Positions 1 to 7,080 of a DNA stretch of 33,969 nt are shown piece after piece. The stretch covers positions 1-33,969 of the forward strand of contig JAUYBK010000197.1 of the NCBI GenBank assembly GCA_030693105.1. The letters run 5' to 3'. The first letter of the stretch is position 1; the number at the start of each line of letters is the position of its first letter. The stretch is from Methanobacteriaceae archaeon. Its GTDB lineage: Archaea; Methanobacteriota; Methanobacteria; Methanobacteriales; Methanobacteriaceae. The notes beneath the pieces were generated by a model that was not told the origin of the DNA, ran no database searches, and saw nothing but the letters and a program-made list of their open reading frames with translations. A program made the position numbers and the translations under genes.

Positions 1-668
1 CCTTGTCTATGCGTTACACACAGAAATCAGATTATGATGTTGTACTGGCCAACCCACCATTTAAGGGAAGCATAAATAAAGATGAGCTAAGTGATGATTT
101 TTCCATAAACACTACCAAGACTGAGATTCTATTCTTAGAACTAATGTACAACATATTGACCATTGGTGGCCGTTGTGCAGTTATTGTTCCCCAGGGCGTT
201 TTATTTGGAAACTCTAAGGCACATAAATCCATCAGACAAAAATTATTAGAAGATTGCCGCCTAGACGCAGTCATATCCATGCCATCAGGAGTATTCAAGC
301 CCTATGCTGGAGTATCCACCGGGATTTTAATCTTTACCAAAGGGGAACCCACTGAAAATGTGTGGTTCTATGACATGGAGGCCGATGGTTATTCTTTAGA
401 TGATAAGAGGACCTTCATTGATGGTAAAGGGGACATTCCCGATATTATTGAAAAATATAACAACAAAGAATACCTGGAAGATAGAAAGGCCAAGTGTTTT
501 GCAGTTCCCTTAGAGGAAATAAAAGAAAACGATTACTCTTTGAGTATTTCTAATTATAAAGAAATAGAATACGAAGAAATAGAGTATGAGGCCCCGGAAG
601 TCATTAAGGCCAAGATTTTGGAATTAGAAGAGAAAATCATTACCGGTTTGAAGGAACTGAATTTTTAG
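1..668 (+). CDS. hsdM: Type I restriction-modification DNA methyltransferase subunit M, C-terminal part (partial at window edge)
   Basis: This is the C-terminal 222 or so residues of an N6-adenine DNA methyltransferase; the frame is open at the left edge, so the start lies outside the window. The catalytic motif IV, NPPF, sits near the beginning (DVVLANPPF), followed by the usual HsdM stretch GGRCAVIVPQGVLF and the GVSTGILIFTK segment. The last 60 residues are charged and helical, as in HsdM tails. HsdM modifies adenines with the specificity subunit HsdS and works beside the nuclease HsdR. No hsdS follows: the next coding signal is a degraded gene on the opposite strand. Whether the rest of the system lies upstream cannot be seen. 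Family assignment is firm; activity is unknown. Confidence 0.88.
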   Translation, partial: LSMRYTQKSDYDVVLANPPFKGSINKDELSDDFSINTTKTEILFLELMYNILTIGGRCAVIVPQGVLFGNSKAHKSIRQKLLEDCRLDAVISMPSGVFKPYAGVSTGILIFTKGEPTENVWFYDMEADGYSLDDKRTFIDGKGDIPDIIEKYNNKEYLEDRKAKCFAVPLEEIKENDYSLSISNYKEIEYEEIEYEAPEVIKAKILELEEKIITGLKELNF

Positions 669-719
669 CATTCAAAATTTTGGGTAAGTTATTTATGTGC
701 TCCTTACGAACTATTGGCT

Positions 720-1202
720 TTATTTTCCTCGATTCCAAACTTTTAAAACTTTTTGATCAATCTTTATTTTATCCACGAATAATTCGTTTTCGCGTTCATA
801 TTTCTGGAAATATGCATCCCTCAAGAACTGTTTTCCCTTGGATTTATCAATCCGAACTTCAACATAACCATTATCTGACGACCCAGATCTGCAGCCACGT
901 AATCGTACAATTTATTTTTGTTCTTTTAGAGCGATTGGCTATAAACATAACTCTTATTTAAGGCCGTGCAGAATATTTGAGGGTTATTAACCTTATTCAA
1001 CTCTTTAAGAAGTTTATTTTGAGATCTGTTGAAGATTTGTTAGCTTTAATTTCATTGGAGTTTGATAACTCTTTTTTGAATTTATTCCTTCTAATGTTCT
1101 TTATAATCCTGTCCAAGGGTTTGAAATCACTTACCTTTAGAGCGACAATCCCTAAATAGTTTGATCATTTAAACCAAAATCTCCACTCTCGTCAATGTAC
1201 AA
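720..1202 (-). pseudogene. DUF3800 protein, degraded
   Basis: Read on the minus strand, this stretch gives pieces of one DUF3800 protein scattered over three frames. In order they are LYIDESGDFGLND (the family's N-terminal acidic motif, from a TTG at 1202), NYLGIVALKVSDFKPLDRII and ELSNSNEIKANKSS, then LNKVNNPQIFCTALNKSYVY, then NKLYDYVAADL, and finally GYVEVRIDKSKGKQFLRDAY joined to FQKYERENELF and a tail KVLKVWNRGK before TAA at 720-722. Frame changes fall near 1168, 1003 and 875, and an in-frame TAA lies at 926-928. The region between RIDKSKGKQ and the FQKYER tail is too short for the family, so an internal deletion is likely. DUF3800 proteins have a predicted nuclease-like fold and often travel with mobile or defence genes. 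The gene cannot make an intact protein. Confidence 0.8.
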
Positions 1203-1318
1203 TTAGTTCAATAAATCGACCCCATTTACTAAATTAATTGAACATTTTAACAAAGGGGGGGGGAAATAAATAGAAACGATTATCTATCCCAGTTCCATAC
1301 TAAAAAATAGGTGCTCCC
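1203..1318. other. AT-rich gap with a 7-bp inverted repeat and a nine-G run
   Basis: The gap lies between the DUF3800 remnant and the next gene. GTTCAAT at 1206-1212 and ATTGAAC at 1237-1243 form an inverted repeat just upstream of the DUF3800 start, which may be a leftover promoter site. A run of nine G at 1255-1263 stands out in AT-rich DNA. An AGGTG ribosome binding site at about 1308-1312 serves the gene at 1319. Confidence 0.4.
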
Positions 1319-1726
1319 ATGAAAACATTCCTACCCACTAAATTTCAACTGGAACACGTCTTCTTCGGTGCGGGAGGTGTGAACTATCTTAACTTGGAAA
1401 ATGGTAAGTTACATTTTCGCTGGGAATCATCCCCTACTGAGGATGAAATCCTTAGGGAAATTGAAATAGAACCCTTAGACGAAGAATGGTTCCAATTCTG
1501 GTCCGTGATGGAGAAAATTAGAATATGGGATTGGAAAGAACGGTACCAGCCCCCCGCAGACATACTTGCTGATGGGGACATCTTCAATATCCAAATTACA
1601 TTCCAAGGTCAGGAAGTTAAGACTGATTGCTGGTGTAACGCTCCGGAAAGAATAGATGACTTTTACCAGGCCCTGGAAGAGTTAACTGACTTGAATTTTG
1701 AATATCCGGGTGGAGTTAAGGGTTAA
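1319..1726 (+). CDS. Conserved hypothetical protein, 135 aa
   Basis: I do not recognise a named function. The protein is soluble and acidic, with no signal peptide or membrane segment. It has a Trp-rich centre (WFQFWSVMEKIRIWDWKERY, residues about 57-76), then DGDIFNIQITFQGQEVKTD and a C-terminal helix FYQALEELTDL. The pattern of a Trp/Tyr-rich helix, a DG turn, a beta strand pair and a final FxxALxxL helix recurs in small uncharacterised bacterial and archaeal proteins. The ATG at 1319 follows an AGGTG ribosome binding site. It stands alone between the decayed accessory DNA and the roadblock gene. Confidence 0.7.
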   Translation: MKTFLPTKFQLEHVFFGAGGVNYLNLENGKLHFRWESSPTEDEILREIEIEPLDEEWFQFWSVMEKIRIWDWKERYQPPADILADGDIFNIQITFQGQEVKTDCWCNAPERIDDFYQALEELTDLNFEYPGGVKG

Positions 1727-1882
1727 TAGAAAAGTGATGGGCACCTTAAGTTGAAAAGAAGCACTGCCCCTACACATCCCCCATAACATTTCCACATTTC
1801 GGAAAATATATTATACAATTCACTGAATAAAAAGTAGGGAAGAATTTTTGTAAGTAAATCTTACCACCAACAATGTGATCTG

Positions 1883-3097
1883 ATGAATGATCTGGAGATA
1901 GAAGAGCAACTGGAAAAGGTTCTTGACGAACTAAACCAAATCAAAGGGGTAGAAGGTTCAATAATTATCAGTTCCTCGGGAGAGGTCTTAAAACACACTC
2001 TACGTTACAGTGGAGAGGTGGCTCTATTCGGCCCCATGTCTCAGGTTATTGTAAGTTCGTCCCAGCGTCTTTTAGGGTCAGCCGACTTGGGACAGATGGA
2101 AAAAGTCCTACTGGAATCCAAGAAGGGCAAGTCCCTTTTTTTACAGTTTGAAAAAGTTCATCTTATCATATTAATCGAGAAAAACGCCAACTTGGGAATG
2201 ATTATGCGGGCCTCCCACCGGGCCTCCCCCCAAATAATAGACATAACCCGGGACCTGGTAGTGGAAGAGCCAGTAGTCAAAGAAATAACAGTTCCAGAAA
2301 CTGTTGAGGAAGGAAAAGTTCCAGAAGTTGCGGTAGAAATTACTGAAAGTATGGCAGAAGAAGAAGTTGTTCCAGAAACAGAAGTAACTGTAGAGGCGGA
2401 AGCAGCTTCTGAACCCGAAGTTGCTGAACCAATCCCCAAACCTACTCCAGAACCAGAACTTATCGAAGAGCCAGAAGTTATACCAGAACCGGTAGAAGGA
2501 AAACCGGAAGCACCCCCGATCCAATTTGAAGATCTTAAAGAATCTCCAGTAAAAGCTGAAGAACCTTCCGTGGTAGAACCGGAAGTAGAAGAAAAAACAG
2601 CAGCCATACCGTCCATCCGACCACCCATATCCTTACCCACCCTACCAACGGAGGTCCAGGTACCGGATGATCCAGAAGGAAGGTCCTATCTCATACTGGA
2701 AATCTACGAGTCTATTCTCCTGGCCATGACCATTGGAGCCAGTAAGATCATGGGCGTTTCCCCCGCTAGAGGCCTTACCAAACAGTTCTTACCATCCTAT
2801 GAATATAAAGAACTCTTAGATGGCGTGGATGTTAAGAACAACGCTGCCATTGACTTTGATGCTGTGAAGAAGAATGCTGATAAAATACCGGTGGAAAAAA
2901 GGGAAGCTGTTTTTCTTAAAGATTTCAGCCAGATTATAAAGGTAGTTACTGATAATTATGGTAGAGTGATGGGTTACGATGCCTTCCGGGGAATGGTGCG
3001 GCCGGAGTTTAAGGCTATTAACTCTTCTTTCGGCGAGGCCATGGCGAAACTGGGCATAAACGACAAAATGCACCCTGAACTTCAGAAACTACTTTAA
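1883..3097 (+). CDS. Roadblock/LC7-domain protein with long Pro/Glu linker and unknown C-terminal domain
   Basis: Residues about 5-115 look like a roadblock/LC7 module: QIKGVEGSIIISSSGEVL, a Ser-rich helix, then FEKVHLIILIEKNANLGMI. Such modules dimerise and often work with small GTPases or two-component-like regulators in archaea. Residues about 120-260 are a low-complexity linker of repeated PEV, EPE and VEE units, with no predicted fold. Residues about 268-404 form a compact alpha/beta domain (LILEIYESILLAMTIGASKI through LGINDKMHPELQKLL) that I cannot name. There are no membrane segments. The ATG at 1883 is preceded by GTGATCTG, a usable ribosome binding site. rfcS follows 42 bp later, but the functions need not be linked. 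Confidence 0.72.
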   Translation: MNDLEIEEQLEKVLDELNQIKGVEGSIIISSSGEVLKHTLRYSGEVALFGPMSQVIVSSSQRLLGSADLGQMEKVLLESKKGKSLFLQFEKVHLIILIEKNANLGMIMRASHRASPQIIDITRDLVVEEPVVKEITVPETVEEGKVPEVAVEITESMAEEEVVPETEVTVEAEAASEPEVAEPIPKPTPEPELIEEPEVIPEPVEGKPEAPPIQFEDLKESPVKAEEPSVVEPEVEEKTAAIPSIRPPISLPTLPTEVQVPDDPEGRSYLILEIYESILLAMTIGASKIMGVSPARGLTKQFLPSYEYKELLDGVDVKNNAAIDFDAVKKNADKIPVEKREAVFLKDFSQIIKVVTDNYGRVMGYDAFRGMVRPEFKAINSSFGEAMAKLGINDKMHPELQKLL

Positions 3098-3139
3098 AAA
3101 ACCTATTATTTAGAATTAATGTTAATCGGGTGATCATAA

Positions 3140-4105
3140 ATGAGCGGACCTTGGGTTGAGAAGTACCGGCCACAGACTCTAGAGGAAGTGGTGGGTCAAG
3201 AACATACTATACAGCGGCTGGAAAGATACGTGGAAGAAAAGAGCATGCCTAACCTCATGTTCACTGGCCCGGCAGGAGTGGGTAAGACCACCACCGCCCT
3301 GGCACTGACCAAGGCCGTCCTGGGCGAATACTGGAAGCAGAATTTTTTAGAACTAAACGCCTCCGACGCCCGGGGAATTGACACCGTGCGAAATGACATT
3401 AAAAGCTTCTGCCGGCTAAAAGCAGTGGGCGCCCCTTTTAGGATCATATTTTTGGACGAAGTGGACAACATGACCAAGGACGCCCAGCACGCCCTCCGGA
3501 GGGAAATGGAGATGTACACCAAGACTTCTTCTTTCATCTTATCCTGCAACTATTCCTCCAAGATCATCGACCCCATCCAGTCCCGGTGCGCTATATTCCG
3601 TTTCGCCCCGGTGAAGGGACACCACGTCATCAAACGTCTGGAAATTATCTGCCAGGAAGAAAACCTCAACTACACCCCGGGAGCATTAGAAAGTATTGTC
3701 TATTTCGCTGAGGGTGACCTGCGCCGGGCCGTTAACATCTTACAATCCTCGGCCACTTTGGGAGAAGAGATAACTGAGGACAACATCCACGAAGTGGTGT
3801 CCAAGGCCAAGCCCAAGGACGTGCGCAGAATAATTAATCTATCTTTAGATGGGGAGTTCATGGCTGCCCGGGATTTACTACGAGAAGTAATGGTGGTGCA
3901 GGGTACCAGCGGCGAGGACATGATTACCCAGATTTACCAGGAAGTTTCCCGAATGTCCATGGAAGGATTAATAGAAGAAAATAATTACATTTACCTGGTG
4001 GATAACATCGGAACCTACGATTACCGTATAAGGGAAGGCAGTAACCCCCGTATACAACTGGAAGCTCTTTTAACTAAATTTTTACCAAAAGCAAAGGCAG
4101 ATTAG
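3140..4105 (+). CDS. rfcS: Replication factor C small subunit
   Basis: This is the AAA+ small subunit of the archaeal clamp loader, which opens PCNA and places it on primed DNA using ATP. The sequence shows the RFC box WVEKYRPQTLEEVVGQ at the N terminus, Walker A GPAGVGKT at residues 43-50, Walker B DEVD at 106-109, and the SRC arginine-finger motif at 148-150. The 321-residue length is normal and shows that no intein interrupts the gene, although inteins do occur in some archaeal rfcS genes. The start follows GGTGATCATAA. rfcL begins 1 bp after the stop, so the two are translated from one message. Confidence 0.97.
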   Translation: MSGPWVEKYRPQTLEEVVGQEHTIQRLERYVEEKSMPNLMFTGPAGVGKTTTALALTKAVLGEYWKQNFLELNASDARGIDTVRNDIKSFCRLKAVGAPFRIIFLDEVDNMTKDAQHALRREMEMYTKTSSFILSCNYSSKIIDPIQSRCAIFRFAPVKGHHVIKRLEIICQEENLNYTPGALESIVYFAEGDLRRAVNILQSSATLGEEITEDNIHEVVSKAKPKDVRRIINLSLDGEFMAARDLLREVMVVQGTSGEDMITQIYQEVSRMSMEGLIEENNYIYLVDNIGTYDYRIREGSNPRIQLEALLTKFLPKAKAD

Positions 4106-4106
4106 G

Positions 4107-5576
4107 ATGTTGTGGACCGAGAAATACCGGCCCAAAACATTTGACGATGTTCTGGGCAACACCAAGGCCAAAGAACAGATCCAGAAATGGTTGGATGGTT
4201 GGTTAGAGGGAGAACCTCAACAGTGCCTGTTGCTGGTAGGTCCCCCGGGTACCGGTAAGACCACCCTGGCCCACCTGGTCGCCGAGAACTTCACGGAATA
4301 CGTGGAGCTCAACGCCAGTGACAAAAGGTCCCAGGACGCCCTACAGCGCAGCGTAGGGGAAGCATCATCGTCCCAATCACTTTTTGGTACGGGTTTAAAA
4401 CTCATAATCCTGGACGAAGTAGACGGGATCCACGGTACCGAGGACCGGGGCGGTATACGGGCCATCGGCCAGATCCTAAAAACCAGCCGGCACCCGGTGA
4501 TCATGATGGCCAACGACTTGTACAGTAAAAGGATTACCGGACTCAAGAGCAAGTGTCAGCTTATAAAGATCCAAAAAGTACACACCAACTCCATCATGGC
4601 CATGATGAAGCGGATCTGCGTAAAGGAGGGAGTTAAATTTGAAGAACACGTCCTGCGCACCCTGGCCAAAAGATCAAGGGGAGATCTTAGGTCCGCCATT
4701 AACGACCTGGAGATCATGGCCCGCGGCAGTGAATCCATCACCTCCGAAGATTTGGAGGCTTTGGCAGAAAAGGATCAGGTGCAGAACATCTTTGATTCCG
4801 TGAGAACCGTTCTTAAAAGTAAAAACCCCCGCCGGATAAAAGACGCCCTGCGTTTAGAGGCCCAGCCCAGTTTTATATTAGAATTAATAGCCGAGAACAT
4901 TCCACGGGAGTACGAAAAACAAAGCGAGATAGAGAAGGCCTATGATATGGTTGCTGAAGCCGATATTTACTTAAGGAGAGCCTTTAACACCCGCCACTAT
5001 GGTTACTGGAAGTACACTTACGATTTGATGGGTCTGGGAGTTTCTCTGGCGAAACAGGACACCTACCGCAAGTTCACCCGCTACTCCAACTCCACCCTGT
5101 TTGGTTTCTTGTCCAAAAACCGGGCCAAGCGGGACTTAAGAGACCAGGTGGCCACCAAGATTGGTGAAAAGATGCATACTTCCCGTAAGGTGGCCATTGA
5201 ACAGTTCCCCTATTTGGAGATGATGTTCCAGGATAACAAGCGGGCCTGGGAATTTGCCCAGTACTTCAACCTGGACGATGCCGAGGTGAAGCAGTTTCGC
5301 AGCCGGAAAATACCAGTGAAGGTTAGAAAAGCCGCTCTTAAAAAAGAAGCTGGTCTTAAAAAGGCCAAAGAAAACCAAAAGAAGAGTTCTCAGGAAAACA
5401 AAAAGACTTCTCAGGAGAAGGCTGCTGATAAGAAGGAAACTTCAACTAAAACTTCACCAAAAAAAACTTTCAAAGAGTCACCAAAGACCAGAACAGATTC
5501 GAAAAAGAAGACTACCAAACCAAAAGAAGCTTCTGATGAAAAAAAGGAAGCACAGACTTCCCTTTTCAGTTTCTAA
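4107..5576 (+). CDS. rfcL: Replication factor C large subunit
   Basis: This is the large AAA+ subunit of the clamp loader and partners the RfcS subunits. It carries LWTEKYRPKTFDDVLGN, Walker A GPPGTGKTT at residues 45-53, DEVD at 103-106 and the sensor-1 region MMANDLYSKR. A helical collar domain follows, then a Lys/Ser/Glu-rich disordered tail from about residue 405. The extreme C terminus is QTSLFSF (483-489), a PCNA-interacting (PIP) box as expected for archaeal RFC-L. The protein is 489 residues, normal for the family. It follows rfcS with a 1-bp gap; the AGG before the ATG lies within the end of rfcS. Confidence 0.97.
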   Translation: MLWTEKYRPKTFDDVLGNTKAKEQIQKWLDGWLEGEPQQCLLLVGPPGTGKTTLAHLVAENFTEYVELNASDKRSQDALQRSVGEASSSQSLFGTGLKLIILDEVDGIHGTEDRGGIRAIGQILKTSRHPVIMMANDLYSKRITGLKSKCQLIKIQKVHTNSIMAMMKRICVKEGVKFEEHVLRTLAKRSRGDLRSAINDLEIMARGSESITSEDLEALAEKDQVQNIFDSVRTVLKSKNPRRIKDALRLEAQPSFILELIAENIPREYEKQSEIEKAYDMVAEADIYLRRAFNTRHYGYWKYTYDLMGLGVSLAKQDTYRKFTRYSNSTLFGFLSKNRAKRDLRDQVATKIGEKMHTSRKVAIEQFPYLEMMFQDNKRAWEFAQYFNLDDAEVKQFRSRKIPVKVRKAALKKEAGLKKAKENQKKSSQENKKTSQEKAADKKETSTKTSPKKTFKESPKTRTDSKKKTTKPKEASDEKKEAQTSLFSF

Positions 5577-5601
5577 AAAAAAGAAAGAATAAATCTTTTT
5601 C

Positions 5602-5841
5602 CTAAATCCCTGCTTTTTTCAATATAACATCTGCTACCTGTTCTGCACTTTCAAAGGGAAAGTCATCGGCAGTTAAAAGTTCTCCAGCTTGGCCGGCAGT
5701 AATTTCCACATCACCTGCTTTGCATGTAGTGTCTGCACCGTCGGGAAAGGCAGTTAATAATGCTTCCGGAGTTTCAATGGGGAATTTAGCCCCGGCTAGC
5801 GCACCAACTATTTGGGATTTTATTTCGGCTTTCACATCCAT
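5602..5841 (-). CDS. MTH865-family protein, 79 aa
   Basis: This small acidic protein belongs to the family named after MTH865 of Methanothermobacter (an EF-hand-like helical fold, function unknown). Diagnostic stretches are IKSQIVGALAGAKFPI, TTCKAGDVEITAGQAG and LLTADDFPFESAEQVAD. The length matches the whole family domain, so it appears complete. A GGTGAT ribosome binding site lies just upstream of the ATG. It converges on rfcL with 25 bp between. Its upstream region carries a 10-bp motif beside a TATA-like element, shared with the small Cys protein at 6041-6136, which suggests common regulation. Confidence 0.88.
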   Translation of the reverse strand: MDVKAEIKSQIVGALAGAKFPIETPEALLTAFPDGADTTCKAGDVEITAGQAGELLTADDFPFESAEQVADVILKKAGI

Positions 5842-5903
5842 TTTAAATCACCATCATTTTTTTTATTACCAGCCCTAACTATGCCAAAATTGAGCTATGT
5901 ACT

Positions 5904-5922
5904 TAACCGTCAGCAAAATATA
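5904..5922 (-). promoter_or_regulatory. TATA-like element with adjacent 10-bp motif, upstream of the MTH865-family gene
   Basis: On the plus strand this reads TAACCGTCAG, one base, then AAAATATA. Read in the direction of the MTH865 gene it is TATATTTT followed at once by CTGACGGTTA, about 65 bp before the start codon. The same 10-mer in the opposite orientation lies 2 bp from another AAAATATA at 6186-6205. A site directly downstream of a TATA box is typical of an archaeal repressor operator. Confidence 0.5.
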
Positions 5923-6040
5923 CAAACTACATTTTAGTGACTTTAAGAAGAAAATACCTGGAATTATCCATTGAAAATCAAACTTTGAAAAAAAATAGAA
6001 AATAAAGAAAAAGTAGGAGTTGGGAAAATAGGTAATGTAT

Positions 6041-6136
6041 TTACTCTTCAGCGTCCATCATTTCGCCGTATTCAATTTCTATTTCACAGCCTTTAGGACC
6101 GCAGCAGAAGTGTTGTAGGTCAAATTTTGTTTGCAC
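6041..6136 (-). CDS. 31-residue Cys-containing protein (CCGPKGC)
   Basis: A short frame encodes MQTKFDLQHFCCGPKGCEIE and eleven further mostly acidic residues ending in DAEE, with a TAA stop at 6041-6043. The GTG start (6134-6136) is preceded by GAGGTGAAAAC, a good ribosome binding site. The cluster CCGPKGC (Cys 11, 12 and 17) could bind a metal or form disulfides; that is inference. Codon use is normal for the neighbourhood, and the upstream DNA carries a TATA-like element with the motif shared with the MTH865-family gene. I do not recognise a named family. The gene is below usual length cut-offs, so it may be unannotated in many genomes. Confidence 0.6.
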   Translation of the reverse strand: MQTKFDLQHFCCGPKGCEIEIEYGEMMDAEE

Positions 6137-6185
6137 GTTTTCACCTCATATTAATCGTTATACCATCGCTTACAATATTATGCAC

Positions 6186-6205
6186 CTGACGGTTATGAAA
6201 ATATA
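6186..6205. promoter_or_regulatory. Second copy of the 10-bp motif beside a TATA-like element, in the divergent control region
   Basis: The sequence is CTGACGGTTA, two bases, then AAAATATA on the plus strand. For the minus-strand 31-residue gene this is TATATTTT followed by TAACCGTCAG, about 50-70 bp before its GTG. It also lies about 85 bp before the plus-strand regulator gene at 6281. The 10-mer is exactly the reverse complement of the copy at 5904-5913. Confidence 0.5.
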
Positions 6206-6245
6206 CGTTCTTCTAGTATATAAAAATAACCCCTTAGGTTAGTAG

Positions 6246-6262
6246 AAAAACTTTTATGATAC
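6246..6262 (+). promoter_or_regulatory. Possible leaderless promoter of the winged-helix regulator
   Basis: AAAACTTTTATGATACC is centred about 26 bp before the ATG at 6281, the spacing between an archaeal TATA box and its transcription start. No ribosome binding site is visible before that ATG (only AGTAAGTAAC), which fits a leaderless message. A second TATA-like sequence, GTATATAAAA at 6217-6226, would instead give a short leader. Confidence 0.4.
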
Positions 6263-6280
6263 CTTCCCCCAGTAAGTAAC

Positions 6281-7042
6281 ATGGAAGGATCACAGAAAGG
6301 ATCACCAGAGATTTTTGAAATAAAAAAGATCCTGGAACTCATGCAGAGGGACGTTAAAAGGCTCATTGAGAATTCCAACCAGCAACAAATAGAATTACTG
6401 GTTGAAAGCTCAAAAAAAGACTTCTGCAACGCCTTTAAGGAATACATACGCCAAGATATCCAGGAAAACTTGGAAAAAACCATGGTATATCCCTGTCAGA
6501 TGCGGGATGAATGTAAATCAAGATTCACCGATTTTTTAGAAAACAACGCCAGCCTCATAGGACAAGAAAAGGTTACTAAAGAAGTTATCATCAAAAGTCA
6601 GGCCAAGTTAGTGGAACTTGAAGAAGAAGCTCCCTTTCAAAAGTGTGAAAAATGCTTCCTGGAAGTTAACACCCTGTTTAAAAAACAGGTACGTTTGATG
6701 CGGTCTTTAAGAATTTACAGTTCCAAAAAAGACAAGAACGAGGACATATCCTGCTTATCAGAGGAGTATATGGTTAAAAATGTACTCGATCCCCTGTCCA
6801 ATCAACAAAGACTCCAGATCTTAAAATCCATGGCCACCCAGACCCGGACTTTTTCCAACCTCTCCGAACTCACGGGATTAAAAGGAGGCAACCTACTCTT
6901 CCACCTGCAGAAACTTACTGAAAGCGACATGATCCTGCAGCGCCACGAGAGGGGTGATTATATGATAACTGAAAAAGGTTACGGTATTTTAATGATACTC
7001 TCTGAGCTTAATTGTATGCTGACTTCGAGGACCGGATCTTAA
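6281..7042 (+). CDS. Winged-helix transcriptional regulator with Cys-containing sensor-like region
   Basis: Residues about 165-245 form an ArsR-like winged helix: LDPLSNQQRLQILKSMA, then LSELTGLKGGNLLFHLQKL as the recognition region, and RGDYMITEKGYGIL as the wing. The N-terminal 160 residues are mainly helical and charged and hold six Cys: C49, C72 and C78 (CQMRDEC), C122 and C125 (CEKC), and C158. A CxxC pair in a regulator suggests metal or redox sensing, but this is inference. The gene is divergent from the 31-residue Cys protein and may control it and the MTH865 gene through the shared 10-bp motif. There is no membrane segment. The DNA-binding assignment is solid; the ligand is unknown. 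Confidence 0.82.
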   Translation: MEGSQKGSPEIFEIKKILELMQRDVKRLIENSNQQQIELLVESSKKDFCNAFKEYIRQDIQENLEKTMVYPCQMRDECKSRFTDFLENNASLIGQEKVTKEVIIKSQAKLVELEEEAPFQKCEKCFLEVNTLFKKQVRLMRSLRIYSSKKDKNEDISCLSEEYMVKNVLDPLSNQQRLQILKSMATQTRTFSNLSELTGLKGGNLLFHLQKLTESDMILQRHERGDYMITEKGYGILMILSELNCMLTSRTGS

Positions 7043-7080
7043 ATAATTTTACTATTAATACCGTTAAAAAAACTAAATCG

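Noticed and set aside
680..1159. Two plus-strand reading frames of 93 and 60 codons
   Set aside because: They lie antisense to the DUF3800 remnant, which explains the composition, and have no recognisable motifs or ribosome binding sites.
2158..2640. Antisense frame of 160 codons rich in Ser, Thr and Gly
   Set aside because: It is the mirror of the repetitive Pro/Glu linker of the roadblock protein; low complexity gives a long open frame by chance.
3140..5576. Possible inteins in the clamp-loader genes
   Set aside because: Both proteins have normal lengths and unbroken Walker A motifs, so no intein is present.
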